Assembly: GCA_030598065.1 (NCBI GenBank)
Contig: JAUVQR010000067.1
Location: forward strand, 1 to 7,338
Reading direction: 5' to 3'
Source of the DNA: Planctomycetota bacterium
Lineage (GTDB): Bacteria > Planctomycetota > Brocadiia > Brocadiales > Bathyanammoxibiaceae
DNA: 7,338 nt
The position numbers were made by a program, and so were the translations under genes. Position 1 is the stretch's first letter. Every line of letters begins with the position of its first letter. Under the pieces are notes generated by a model that made no database searches, was not told where the DNA came from, and was given only the letters and a program-made list of their open reading frames with translations. Of the stretch, positions 1-5,431 are shown one piece after another.

Positions 1-573
1 CAGGGCGCCTAGCCCCTGGATGGCGTCCACTACAAATATTATGTCGTTTTCCCTGCAGAGCTCGCCAATGCGTTTGAGGTCGTTCCTGAAGCCGCTGGTA
101 AATTCAACAAAACTTACCGAAATCACCCTGGTCTGTTCGTCCACGGCCTTCTCAATCTTCTCACAAGATATCCGGCCCTCTTCGTCTTCCGGAACCGACT
201 TCACCTTCACCCACCTGTCCCTGAGGTTCGTCCACGGATACACGTTGGCCGGAAATTCCACGTCCGTTATGATTACGTTATCGTTTATACTCCACTCAAC
301 TCCGTTTGCGACAAACGAAATCCCCTCGCTGGTGTTCTTTACAAAGGCAATCTCCGACGGGTCGGCGTTAAGAAGCCGCGCGACCGAGACCCGTGTCTTA
401 TGCACGTCCTCTACCCACCAGTCTTCGTTCACGCCGCCGCATTTTGACATGTTTTCCACGAAATTGGTCATGTAGTTTACCGCGCGGTCGGTAAGCGGGC
501 CTATGCAGGCGTTGTCAAGATACCTGTATTCCTTCGTGACCGGAAACTCTTTGCGTAGCTTTTTGACGTCCAT
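1..573 (-). CDS. Class V aminotransferase-fold PLP enzyme (3' end beyond window)
   Basis: The minus strand carries 191 codons from an ATG at 573 to the window edge, so only the N-terminal half is present. The fold is that of class V PLP enzymes (cysteine desulfurase, isopenicillin-N epimerase and kynureninase relatives). Visible signatures are YLDNACIGPL (residues 18-27), the cofactor-phosphate loop NTSEGISFVANG (80-91), and VVDAIQG (181-187), whose Asp183 should pair with the pyridine nitrogen and Gln186 contact PLP. The Schiff-base lysine would lie beyond the edge. At the position where SufS-type desulfurases have EHHAN this protein has EFPAN (106-110), so the cofactor-stacking histidine appears absent. 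An epimerase-like or other class V activity is therefore as likely as cysteine desulfuration, and the substrate cannot be assigned. An AGGA lies 11 nt upstream of the ATG. It follows the HypE-like gene by 47 bp and is probably the third gene of that operon. The family call is firm; the function is open. Confidence 0.92.
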   Translation of the reverse strand, partial: MDVKKLRKEFPVTKEYRYLDNACIGPLTDRAVNYMTNFVENMSKCGGVNEDWWVEDVHKTRVSVARLLNADPSEIAFVKNTSEGISFVANGVEWSINDNVIITDVEFPANVYPWTNLRDRWVKVKSVPEDEEGRISCEKIEKAVDEQTRVISVSFVEFTSGFRNDLKRIGELCRENDIIFVVDAIQGLGAL

Positions 574-620
574 GTTTCTTCTCGTCCTTGCTTGCCTTTT
601 TGTCAGTGTCTGCGACAGCA

Positions 621-1688
621 CTAACGCAGCAGCGGGTTAGATCTCTTCCCCTCAGACTCGAACAACCTTGCTATCTCGTCCACCTCAAAGGCGGGAAGTT
701 CTTTTTCCTCCCCGTCTTCTATCATCTTAAATCCCTTGTCGCCCTCTATAAGCGAACCTATGACCCTTGCCCGGACGCCCGCCTCTTTCAACGCCCCGAG
801 CACGCACCCCGAATCCTCCGGCGCGACGGCAACCAGAAGGGCGCCTGATGATATCATACCCAGCGGGTCAATGCCATAGTGTGAACACAGCGCCGCCGTC
901 TCAGGGTAACAGTGGATGCCGGACCTCTCGATAGTGGCCCCAAGTTTTTTCATGCCCATGCCCGCCATCTCCATAACGCCGGTTGAGAGCCCCCCCTCGG
1001 TGAGGTCGTGCATCGCACGCGCCCTGCCGGTGCCTGCGGCGATAGACGCTTCTTTCACTATGCTGATGCCCGGCTCGTAGAGGAACCGCCTCGCACGTTC
1101 AACAAATTCACTGCCGTAGCGGCCTTCCAGCTCCTCCGCCCGCTCCCACGCCAGTATGGCCGTGCCCTCAATGCCGATGCCCTTTGTCATTATAATGTCG
1201 TCACCCGCTCTGACGTCGGTCTTTCTCACCAACTTGTCTTTGTGAACCTCTCCCAGCATCTGGCCGACCACCATCGGCCTCTCAAGCCCCGCGGTTATCT
1301 CGGTGTGGCCGCCGCAAACGGTGATGCCCAGCTCCTTTGCGGCATTCGATATGTCGCCAAAAATTTCTGTCGCCATGGCCTCACTGGCCTTACCCTCCGG
1401 CAAGAACACCGTGGCCAGAAACCATCTCGGCACGGCGCCCATGGTCGCGACGTCGTTGGCGTTTACGTTGACGGCATACCACCCTATACGCTCGGCCGCG
1501 AACGTGATGGGGTCTGTCTTAGCGACCAGGTAAGTGTCCTTGCTTCCGACGTCTATGACCGCGGCATCCTCGCCGACCCTTGGCCCTATAACGACCCCTG
1601 AGTCCTCGGCGCAATAGTTCTTGTCCAGAAGCTCTTTGAGGAGACGGCCGGGCAATTTACCCACGGGAAGATGTCGCTTCTTCTTCAT
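621..1688 (-). CDS. AIR synthase-related protein, HypE-like (no C-terminal Cys)
   Basis: A 355-residue protein of the PurM/AIR synthase superfamily (PurM, ThiL, SelD, HypE), ATP-dependent enzymes that usually make acyl-phosphate or related intermediates. It resembles HypE most. It has an N-terminal GKLPGRLLKELL helix (10-21), the glycine/acidic segment GPRVGEDAAVIDVG (35-48), KTDPITF (57-63), the core motif VNVNANDVATMGAVPRW (73-89), GGHTEIT (126-132), HDLTEGGLSTGVMEMA (227-242) and a C-terminal PurM-C domain with DPLGMISSGALLVAV (274-288). True HypE ends in a conserved Cys, in a PRIC-type tail, which is carbamoylated and dehydrated to thiocyanate for NiFe-hydrogenase cyanide ligands. This protein ends NPLLR without Cys, so it should not perform HypE chemistry. 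No N-terminal Cys/Sec loop of the SelD kind is seen. The ATG is preceded by AAGGGG at 8 nt spacing. It sits between a polyferredoxin and a PLP enzyme, with no hydrogenase gene in view. The substrate is unknown. Confidence 0.9.
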   Translation of the reverse strand: MKKKRHLPVGKLPGRLLKELLDKNYCAEDSGVVIGPRVGEDAAVIDVGSKDTYLVAKTDPITFAAERIGWYAVNVNANDVATMGAVPRWFLATVFLPEGKASEAMATEIFGDISNAAKELGITVCGGHTEITAGLERPMVVGQMLGEVHKDKLVRKTDVRAGDDIIMTKGIGIEGTAILAWERAEELEGRYGSEFVERARRFLYEPGISIVKEASIAAGTGRARAMHDLTEGGLSTGVMEMAGMGMKKLGATIERSGIHCYPETAALCSHYGIDPLGMISSGALLVAVAPEDSGCVLGALKEAGVRARVIGSLIEGDKGFKMIEDGEEKELPAFEVDEIARLFESEGKRSNPLLR

Positions 1689-1696
1689 GCGAGAGG

Positions 1697-1703
1697 CCCC
1701 TTA
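1697..1703 (-). promoter_or_regulatory. Shine-Dalgarno that includes the upstream stop codon
   Basis: Read on the minus strand this is TAAGGGG. The TAA is the stop of the polyferredoxin gene, and AAGGGG is the ribosome-binding site of the HypE-like gene, 8 nt before its ATG at 1688. A ribosome terminating on the first gene covers the initiation site of the second, which suggests translational coupling and supports both the operon and the 1688 start. Confidence 0.7.
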
Positions 1704-2801
1704 AAACGGGGGAGCGTCAGACGGGTCTTCAACGATGAACTTGCCCCGCTTGTGTTTGTACTTATCTTTGTACTTAGGGTCGTTAAGTTCGGCCACCCGC
1801 GCTATATATTCCTCGATGGTGATGCTGGTCTGCCAGTGGCCCTTGTATTTGGCGAGTGAGGTCATGCCGACAAAGAAGCCTATTATGACAAAGGCGTATA
1901 TCCAGTAGCGCACGTCCCACCTCCTGCCGGCCACCTTCATCTCCAGCGCGCCGGACGAGGGGCAGACCTTGATGCAGTCGTAGCAGTGCCAGCACTCGGG
2001 CGACGTTACCACCTGTGTATGCATGACGTCCAGCAGCACCGGACATGCCTCGGTGCACGCGCCGCAGTCTATGCACTTCCCGGTGTTCCTGACCACCCTC
2101 AGGCTGAGCGGGTTATTGTACCACAACAGGCCCAGGAAGGCGCCGTACGGGCACAGATAGCGGCACCAGAAGTTCTTGGTGACAAAAGACAGGCCCACCA
2201 GCACGCCGAGCGTTATCAGCGTAGGCCTGTCTATATTCAGAAAAAACTGCATCATCTGTACGTCCGCCACCCGTATGTACGGCACGTGCTTGTAGAACGT
2301 CTCCGCGAGGAACGAGGAATCGAACTTTATCAGTATCTGGCAAATGAAAAATAACAGTATCAGGTACTTCAGGCCCCTCAGAAACCAGTCGAGTGGTGTA
2401 GGCAGCCTGAAATTCCTGCCCAGCACCTTATCGCCTGCGCGCCACAGCCACTCAGAGAAGGTCCCCACCGGGCACATCCAGCTGCAAAAGCCCCTGCCGA
2501 ACAGAAAGGCGGAAAGAAGTATGGTGGAGAGTATTACAAAACCAGCCGGGTGTATGGAGTCTATGCTGCCGGTGACCATGAAATACTTTATACCCATCAG
2601 CGCCCCTATCGGCAAAAAGGCCTCGATTCCGGGCGGTCTTTCCACGAACTCGGTGGTCCCGCCCGATTCGCAGTACAGGATGAAGAGGTAGAACTTGTAG
2701 CCGATGAGAATGACCACCAGCAAGAAAGACAGCTGCACTATCCAGCGCGCCCTCTGGGAATTCAGCTCCCAGTGCCATATGTCTAAGACCTTTTTCAGCA
2801 A
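1701..2801 (-). CDS. Membrane polyferredoxin, NapH/NosR-C-terminal-like 4Fe-4S protein
   Basis: An integral membrane electron-transfer protein, 366 residues from the start chosen here. Hydrophobic segments lie near residues 20-42, 85-104, 143-160, 194-210 and 301-315. Two CxxxCP motifs follow membrane segments: GRGFCSWMCPVG (Cys106, Cys110) and WCRYLCPYG (Cys213, Cys217), the hallmark of the NapH/NosR/CcoG group (Fer4_5 type). Two complete ferredoxin motifs CxxCxxCxxxCP follow, with Cys243/246/249/253 and Cys270/273/276/280, enough for two [4Fe-4S] clusters. Relatives pass electrons from quinol or other membrane donors to soluble or periplasmic reductases; the partner here is unknown. No ATG start exists before residue 69. 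TTG at 2801 is preferred because GGGAG lies 5 nt upstream. The in-frame TTG at 2825 would add eight residues but has an SD-like run almost touching it. The 12-bp gap to the next gene marks it as the first gene of the minus-strand operon. It lacks the catalytic parts of NosR, so NosR itself is excluded. Confidence 0.93.
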   Translation of the reverse strand: MLKKVLDIWHWELNSQRARWIVQLSFLLVVILIGYKFYLFILYCESGGTTEFVERPPGIEAFLPIGALMGIKYFMVTGSIDSIHPAGFVILSTILLSAFLFGRGFCSWMCPVGTFSEWLWRAGDKVLGRNFRLPTPLDWFLRGLKYLILLFFICQILIKFDSSFLAETFYKHVPYIRVADVQMMQFFLNIDRPTLITLGVLVGLSFVTKNFWCRYLCPYGAFLGLLWYNNPLSLRVVRNTGKCIDCGACTEACPVLLDVMHTQVVTSPECWHCYDCIKVCPSSGALEMKVAGRRWDVRYWIYAFVIIGFFVGMTSLAKYKGHWQTSITIEEYIARVAELNDPKYKDKYKHKRGKFIVEDPSDAPPF

Positions 2802-2805
2802 ATTT

Positions 2806-2835
2806 TCTCCCTCAACCTCCCTCAACTCCCCTCAA
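2806..2835 (-). repeat. Three 10-bp tandem repeats at the polyferredoxin start
   Basis: Three adjacent, slightly diverged 10-bp units: 2806-2815, 2816-2825 and 2826-2835. On the minus strand they read TTGAGGGAGA, TTGAGGGAGG and TTGAGGGGAG. Each unit contains a TTG and an SD-like GGGAG or GGGGAG. The unit nearest the gene supplies the likely ribosome-binding site of the TTG start at 2801. The unit length is not a multiple of three, so a change in copy number would shift the frame of anything starting upstream. Confidence 0.75.
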
Positions 2836-2863
2836 TGACTCCATGAACGGTTTTCGCTGTATA

Positions 2864-3030
2864 GTACAAGACCTCCGGAAAACGCACAATGCCGTCATTG
2901 CGAGGAGCGGAAGTGACGAAGCAATCTCATGTTCTCCAGTGAAATCGCCTGCGAGATTGCTTCGCCCGCATGAGGCGGACTCGCAATGACAATACAGATA
3001 TTACTGTGCATTTTGCAGACGTCTCAGCAC
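2864..3030. repeat. Nested palindromic intergenic repeat (REP/MITE-like)
   Basis: A long, interrupted inverted repeat. The core arms are perfect: GTCATTGCGAG (2894-2904) with CTCGCAATGAC (2980-2990), and CGAAGCAATCTC (2917-2928) with GAGATTGCTTCG (2953-2964). A small CCGC/GCGG hairpin lies inside the right arm (2966-2969/2975-2978). Outer arms 2869-2888 and 3005-3024 match at 16 of 20 positions and weaken outward to about 2864 and 3030. The core has the look of a dispersed repeat that I recall from many environmental bacterial genomes, where its spurious translation (SLRGA...SN) is often mis-annotated as protein. No transposase is encoded, so if mobile it would depend on a transposase elsewhere. 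Transcribed, either strand could fold into a long hairpin that may block readthrough or stabilise an mRNA end. The palindrome is seen directly; mobility is inferred. Confidence 0.82.
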
Positions 3031-3115
3031 AAACTTCAAGTATAAAGTAAAGTTCCAAGCTGCGTCAAGTGCCGGTATGCGAATGTACTGTTGAAGCCCG
3101 TGTTGTATTTTTAAT

Positions 3116-3144
3116 TTGACCGCTACCGGGGGACGGGCTATAAT
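3116..3144 (+). promoter_or_regulatory. Sigma-70-type promoter of the ispG-dxr-rseP operon
   Basis: TTGACC (3116-3121, five of six consensus bases) and TATAAT (3139-3144, full consensus) are separated by exactly 17 bp. Transcription would begin near 3151, giving a leader of about 47 nt before the ispG ATG. A 7-bp inverted repeat, AGCCCGT at 3095-3101 and ACGGGCT at 3133-3139, brackets the -35 box and touches the -10 box, so it could be an operator, but this is only a possibility. A near-perfect promoter suits constitutive expression of essential isoprenoid genes. Confidence 0.8.
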
Positions 3145-3197
3145 GCCTTTTTGATGTCCGTTACCCATAACTCTTTATAAATACAAACGATAGAACA

Positions 3198-4277
3198 ATG
3201 ACAAAGCGGCGGCGATCAAGGCCCGTACAGGTGGGCGATGTGCAGATAGGGGGCGATGCCCCCGTGACCCTGCAGTCCATGACAAAGACCCATACCACCG
3301 ACGTAAAGGCCACCGTAGAGCAGATAAAAGAGCTGGAAGATATCGGCTGTGAGATAATCAGAGCGGCCGTACCCACCAGAGAGGCCGCAGGTTGTCTGGG
3401 CGAAATCAAGAAACAGATACAAATCCCGCTTGTGGCCGACATCCACTTCAGCCACCGCATGGCGCTGGACGCCATAGAGCAGGGCGTGGACAAGATACGC
3501 ATCAACCCCGGCAACATGAAGGACAGGGGCAAGGTGGAAGAGGTGGTGCGCGCCGCGAAGGACAAAGGGGTCGCCATCAGGATAGGCGTCAACTCAGGTT
3601 CGATAAGAGACCGCGGCCAGGAGGACGTCCCCATGGCCGACCTCATGGTGGACGCGATACTCAGGTACTGCGAACACTTTGAATCTCTCGGCTTCAGGGA
3701 CATCGTACTGTCGCTCAAGGCCTCCGACGTGCCGACCACGATGGACGCCTACAGGCGCGTCGCAAAGGAGTGTGACTACCCGCTCCATCTCGGTATTACC
3801 GCGGCGGGCCCGGCGGCTACCTCAATTATGAAATCGGCTATCGGCATCGGGGGGTTACTCTCGGAGGGAATCGGCGACACGCTGCGCGTCAGCATCACCG
3901 GACACCCGACGGAGGAGATAAAGGCCGGCAAGTCCATTCTTGAGGCCCTTAGGCTGAGGGAGGTCGAGGGCTGGGAGCTTATCTCATGCCCCATGTGCGG
4001 CCGTTGCGAGATAGACCTTGAGTCCATCGTGGAAGAGGTCAGGTCGAAGCTGCCTCCGGAGAAGCGCGGTCTCCAGATAGCCATTATGGGCTGTGCGGTC
4101 AACGGCCCCGGTGAGGCGCAGGAGTGCGACCTCGGCATAGCCGGCGGCCACGGCTTCGGGCTTTTATTTAAAAGGGGCGAGATGGTGCGCAAGATCCCCG
4201 AATCCGAGATGGTCTCCCAACTGCTGAAAGAACTCGATGAAATGTCCGCCCCGACCAACGGCGGTTCCGGCAAGTAA
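3198..4277 (+). CDS. ispG: 4-hydroxy-3-methylbut-2-enyl diphosphate synthase
   Basis: IspG (GcpE) reductively opens 2-C-methyl-D-erythritol 2,4-cyclodiphosphate to HMBPP, the penultimate MEP-pathway step, in the cytosol using a [4Fe-4S] cluster and an external electron donor. The 359 residues cover the two-domain bacterial form without the insert of plant and chlamydial enzymes. N-terminal TIM-barrel motifs are TLQSMTKTHTTDV (24-36), VADIHF (79-84), DKIRINPGN (98-106), RIGVNSGS (128-135), SLKASD (172-177) and LHLGIT (196-201), then SEGIGDTLRVSI (222-233). The C-terminal cluster domain has SCPMCGRCE (Cys264 and Cys267) and GCAVNGPGEA (Cys299, with catalytic Glu306). These sit at a constant offset of six from the E. 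coli enzyme. ATG 3198 is the only start after an in-frame stop at 3168-3170. No good Shine-Dalgarno precedes it. It is first in the operon, and its stop overlaps the dxr ATG in TAATG. The membrane polyferredoxin across the divergent promoter might be an electron source, but that is speculation. Confidence 0.97.
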   Translation: MTKRRRSRPVQVGDVQIGGDAPVTLQSMTKTHTTDVKATVEQIKELEDIGCEIIRAAVPTREAAGCLGEIKKQIQIPLVADIHFSHRMALDAIEQGVDKIRINPGNMKDRGKVEEVVRAAKDKGVAIRIGVNSGSIRDRGQEDVPMADLMVDAILRYCEHFESLGFRDIVLSLKASDVPTTMDAYRRVAKECDYPLHLGITAAGPAATSIMKSAIGIGGLLSEGIGDTLRVSITGHPTEEIKAGKSILEALRLREVEGWELISCPMCGRCEIDLESIVEEVRSKLPPEKRGLQIAIMGCAVNGPGEAQECDLGIAGGHGFGLLFKRGEMVRKIPESEMVSQLLKELDEMSAPTNGGSGK

Positions 4278-5431
4278 TGAAAAATATCGCTATCCTCGGC
4301 TCTACCGGCTCTATAGGCAAGAACGCCCTTGACGTAATCCGCCACCTGGGTGCGGACTATTCGGCAACGGCCCTGACCTCCAACAGGAGTTGGGAGACGC
4401 TGGCCCAACAGGCGGAGGAGTTCCACCCCAGGCGGGTCGCCATGGTGGACGGAGAGGGCTGCAGGCAGCTAAAGGAGAGGCTTTCAGGCAACTCAGTAGA
4501 GGTCCTGAGCGGGGAAGAGTCTATCGAAGAGATAGTTGCAGACGATGACGTTGACCTTGTGCTCTCGGCCATTGTAGGCGCGGCGGCGTTGCCGGCGACA
4601 CTCAAGGCCATCGCGCACAAAAAGGACCTGGCACTGGCCAACAAAGAGGCCCTGGTGATGGCCGGTGAGATAGTGACCTCCAAGGCCAGGGAAAATGGCG
4701 TCTCGCTTATCCCCGTAGACAGTGAACACTCCGCAATATTCCAGTCATTGGCCGCCGGGAAGCGCAGCGAGCTTCGCAGGATTATCCTGACCGCGTCAGG
4801 GGGCGCGTTCCGCGACTATCCGGCCGACAAACTGGACGGGGTCACGCCGGAACAGGCCCTTGACCACCCTACCTGGAAGATGGGCAAGAAGATTACCATA
4901 GACTCCGCCACACTGATGAACAAGGCCCTTGAGATTGTAGAGGCCAGGTGGCTCTTTGACCTCAAGGCGGAAGAGATAGAGGTGGTGATACACCACCAGT
5001 CCATAATACACTCGATGGTCGAGTTCCAGGACGGCTCTGTGATAGCCCAGATGGGACTTCCGGACATGAAGCTGCCGATACAGTACGCGCTGACATATCC
5101 CGAACGCCTCCCGGCACATGAGGATACCGAATACCTTAACCTGGCAAAGGTGGACAAGCTGACGTTCGACCAACCTGACCTGCACAGATTCCCCGCGCTC
5201 AGACTGGGCTTCTGGGCCGCAAGCGACGGGGGGACACTACCGGCCGTCATGAACGCGGCTAACGAGGTGGCGGTGCAGGCGTTTTTGGAGGATAAACTTA
5301 AATTTACCGGTATAATAAGAATTGTCGAAGAGGTTATGCATAAACACACAAAGAAGAATCAGCCCAGCCTGGATGACATCATGACGTCAGACCGCTGGGC
5401 GCGAGAAGAGGCCGGGAATGCCATTCGCTGA
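4277..5431 (+). CDS. dxr: 1-deoxy-D-xylulose 5-phosphate reductoisomerase
   Basis: Dxr (IspC) rearranges and reduces 1-deoxy-D-xylulose 5-phosphate to 2-C-methyl-D-erythritol 4-phosphate with NADPH and a divalent metal, the first committed MEP step and the target of fosmidomycin. The length of 384 residues is typical. The NADPH loop is LGSTGSIG (7-14), followed by ALANKEALVMAGE (119-131). Metal ligands lie in PVDSEHSAIFQ (146-156: Asp148, Glu150) and NKALE (215-219: Glu219). Substrate-binding residues are Ser174 (SGGAF), His197-Trp200-Met202 (HPTWKM), Ser210, Asn215 and Lys216. HHQSIIHSMVEF (239-250) and PDMKLPIQYAL (262-272) follow, then the C-terminal helical domain (about 300-384). All catalytic residues are present. 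Its ATG overlaps the ispG stop by one base and has no strong SD of its own, so translation is probably coupled. Its end overlaps rseP by 14 bases. The dxr-rseP pairing is common in bacteria. Confidence 0.98.
   Translation: MKNIAILGSTGSIGKNALDVIRHLGADYSATALTSNRSWETLAQQAEEFHPRRVAMVDGEGCRQLKERLSGNSVEVLSGEESIEEIVADDDVDLVLSAIVGAAALPATLKAIAHKKDLALANKEALVMAGEIVTSKARENGVSLIPVDSEHSAIFQSLAAGKRSELRRIILTASGGAFRDYPADKLDGVTPEQALDHPTWKMGKKITIDSATLMNKALEIVEARWLFDLKAEEIEVVIHHQSIIHSMVEFQDGSVIAQMGLPDMKLPIQYALTYPERLPAHEDTEYLNLAKVDKLTFDQPDLHRFPALRLGFWAASDGGTLPAVMNAANEVAVQAFLEDKLKFTGIIRIVEEVMHKHTKKNQPSLDDIMTSDRWAREEAGNAIR

Larger units (their letters stand above)
2836..3197. other. Divergent intergenic region between the two operons
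   Basis: About 360 bp without a credible gene. It separates the minus-strand polyferredoxin operon from the plus-strand ispG operon. It contains a nested palindromic repeat element on its left half (2864-3030), an AT-richer stretch (3031-3115) in which I see nothing definite, and the ispG promoter and leader (3116-3197). For the minus-strand operon the best -10-like hexamer is TATACA at 2858-2863, 20-60 bp from the start codons, but I find no convincing -35 partner, so that promoter remains unplaced. Confidence 0.7.

Noticed and set aside
20..475. Plus-strand open frame of 151 codons
   Set aside because: It is antisense to the class V PLP enzyme, whose family motifs are clear on the minus strand; the plus-strand translation is Ser/Thr/Phe-rich with no recognisable motif.
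607..617. TGTC/GACA hairpin between the HypE-like gene and the PLP enzyme gene
   Set aside because: A stem of only 4 bp, with no T-tract in the correct place; it is not a terminator.
1..2825. Selenium, hydrogenase-maturation or denitrification (NosR/NapH) locus
   Set aside because: The AIRS protein lacks both the HypE terminal Cys and a SelD-like active-site Cys/Sec, and no hydrogenase, nitrate reductase, nitrous oxide reductase or SelA gene is in view; the family resemblance alone does not support these pathways.
2858..2863. TATACA as -10 box of a minus-strand promoter
   Set aside because: The distance to the polyferredoxin start is reasonable, but the hexamer 17 bp upstream is poor and the best TTGTGC is 20 bp away; not strong enough to list.
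3072..3139. Interleaved inverted repeats (CCGGTA/TACCGG and AGCCCGT/ACGGGCT) as a pseudoknot RNA or riboswitch
   Set aside because: They lie upstream of the predicted transcription start, so they would not be in the ispG leader; short matches of 6-7 bp are expected by chance.
3154..3180. Possible 8-codon leader peptide (MSVTHNSL) before ispG
   Set aside because: It starts only a few nucleotides after the predicted transcription start, has no SD, and shows no regulatory codon run or attenuator hairpin.
3776..4426. Minus-strand open frame of 216 codons across the ispG/dxr junction
   Set aside because: It is fully antisense to two genes with intact catalytic motifs and has low-complexity composition; it is a by-product of G+C-rich codon use. 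The same holds for the minus-strand frames at 3161-3739, 4816-5349, 5436-6017 and 5702-6490 and the plus-strand frame at 1008-1601.
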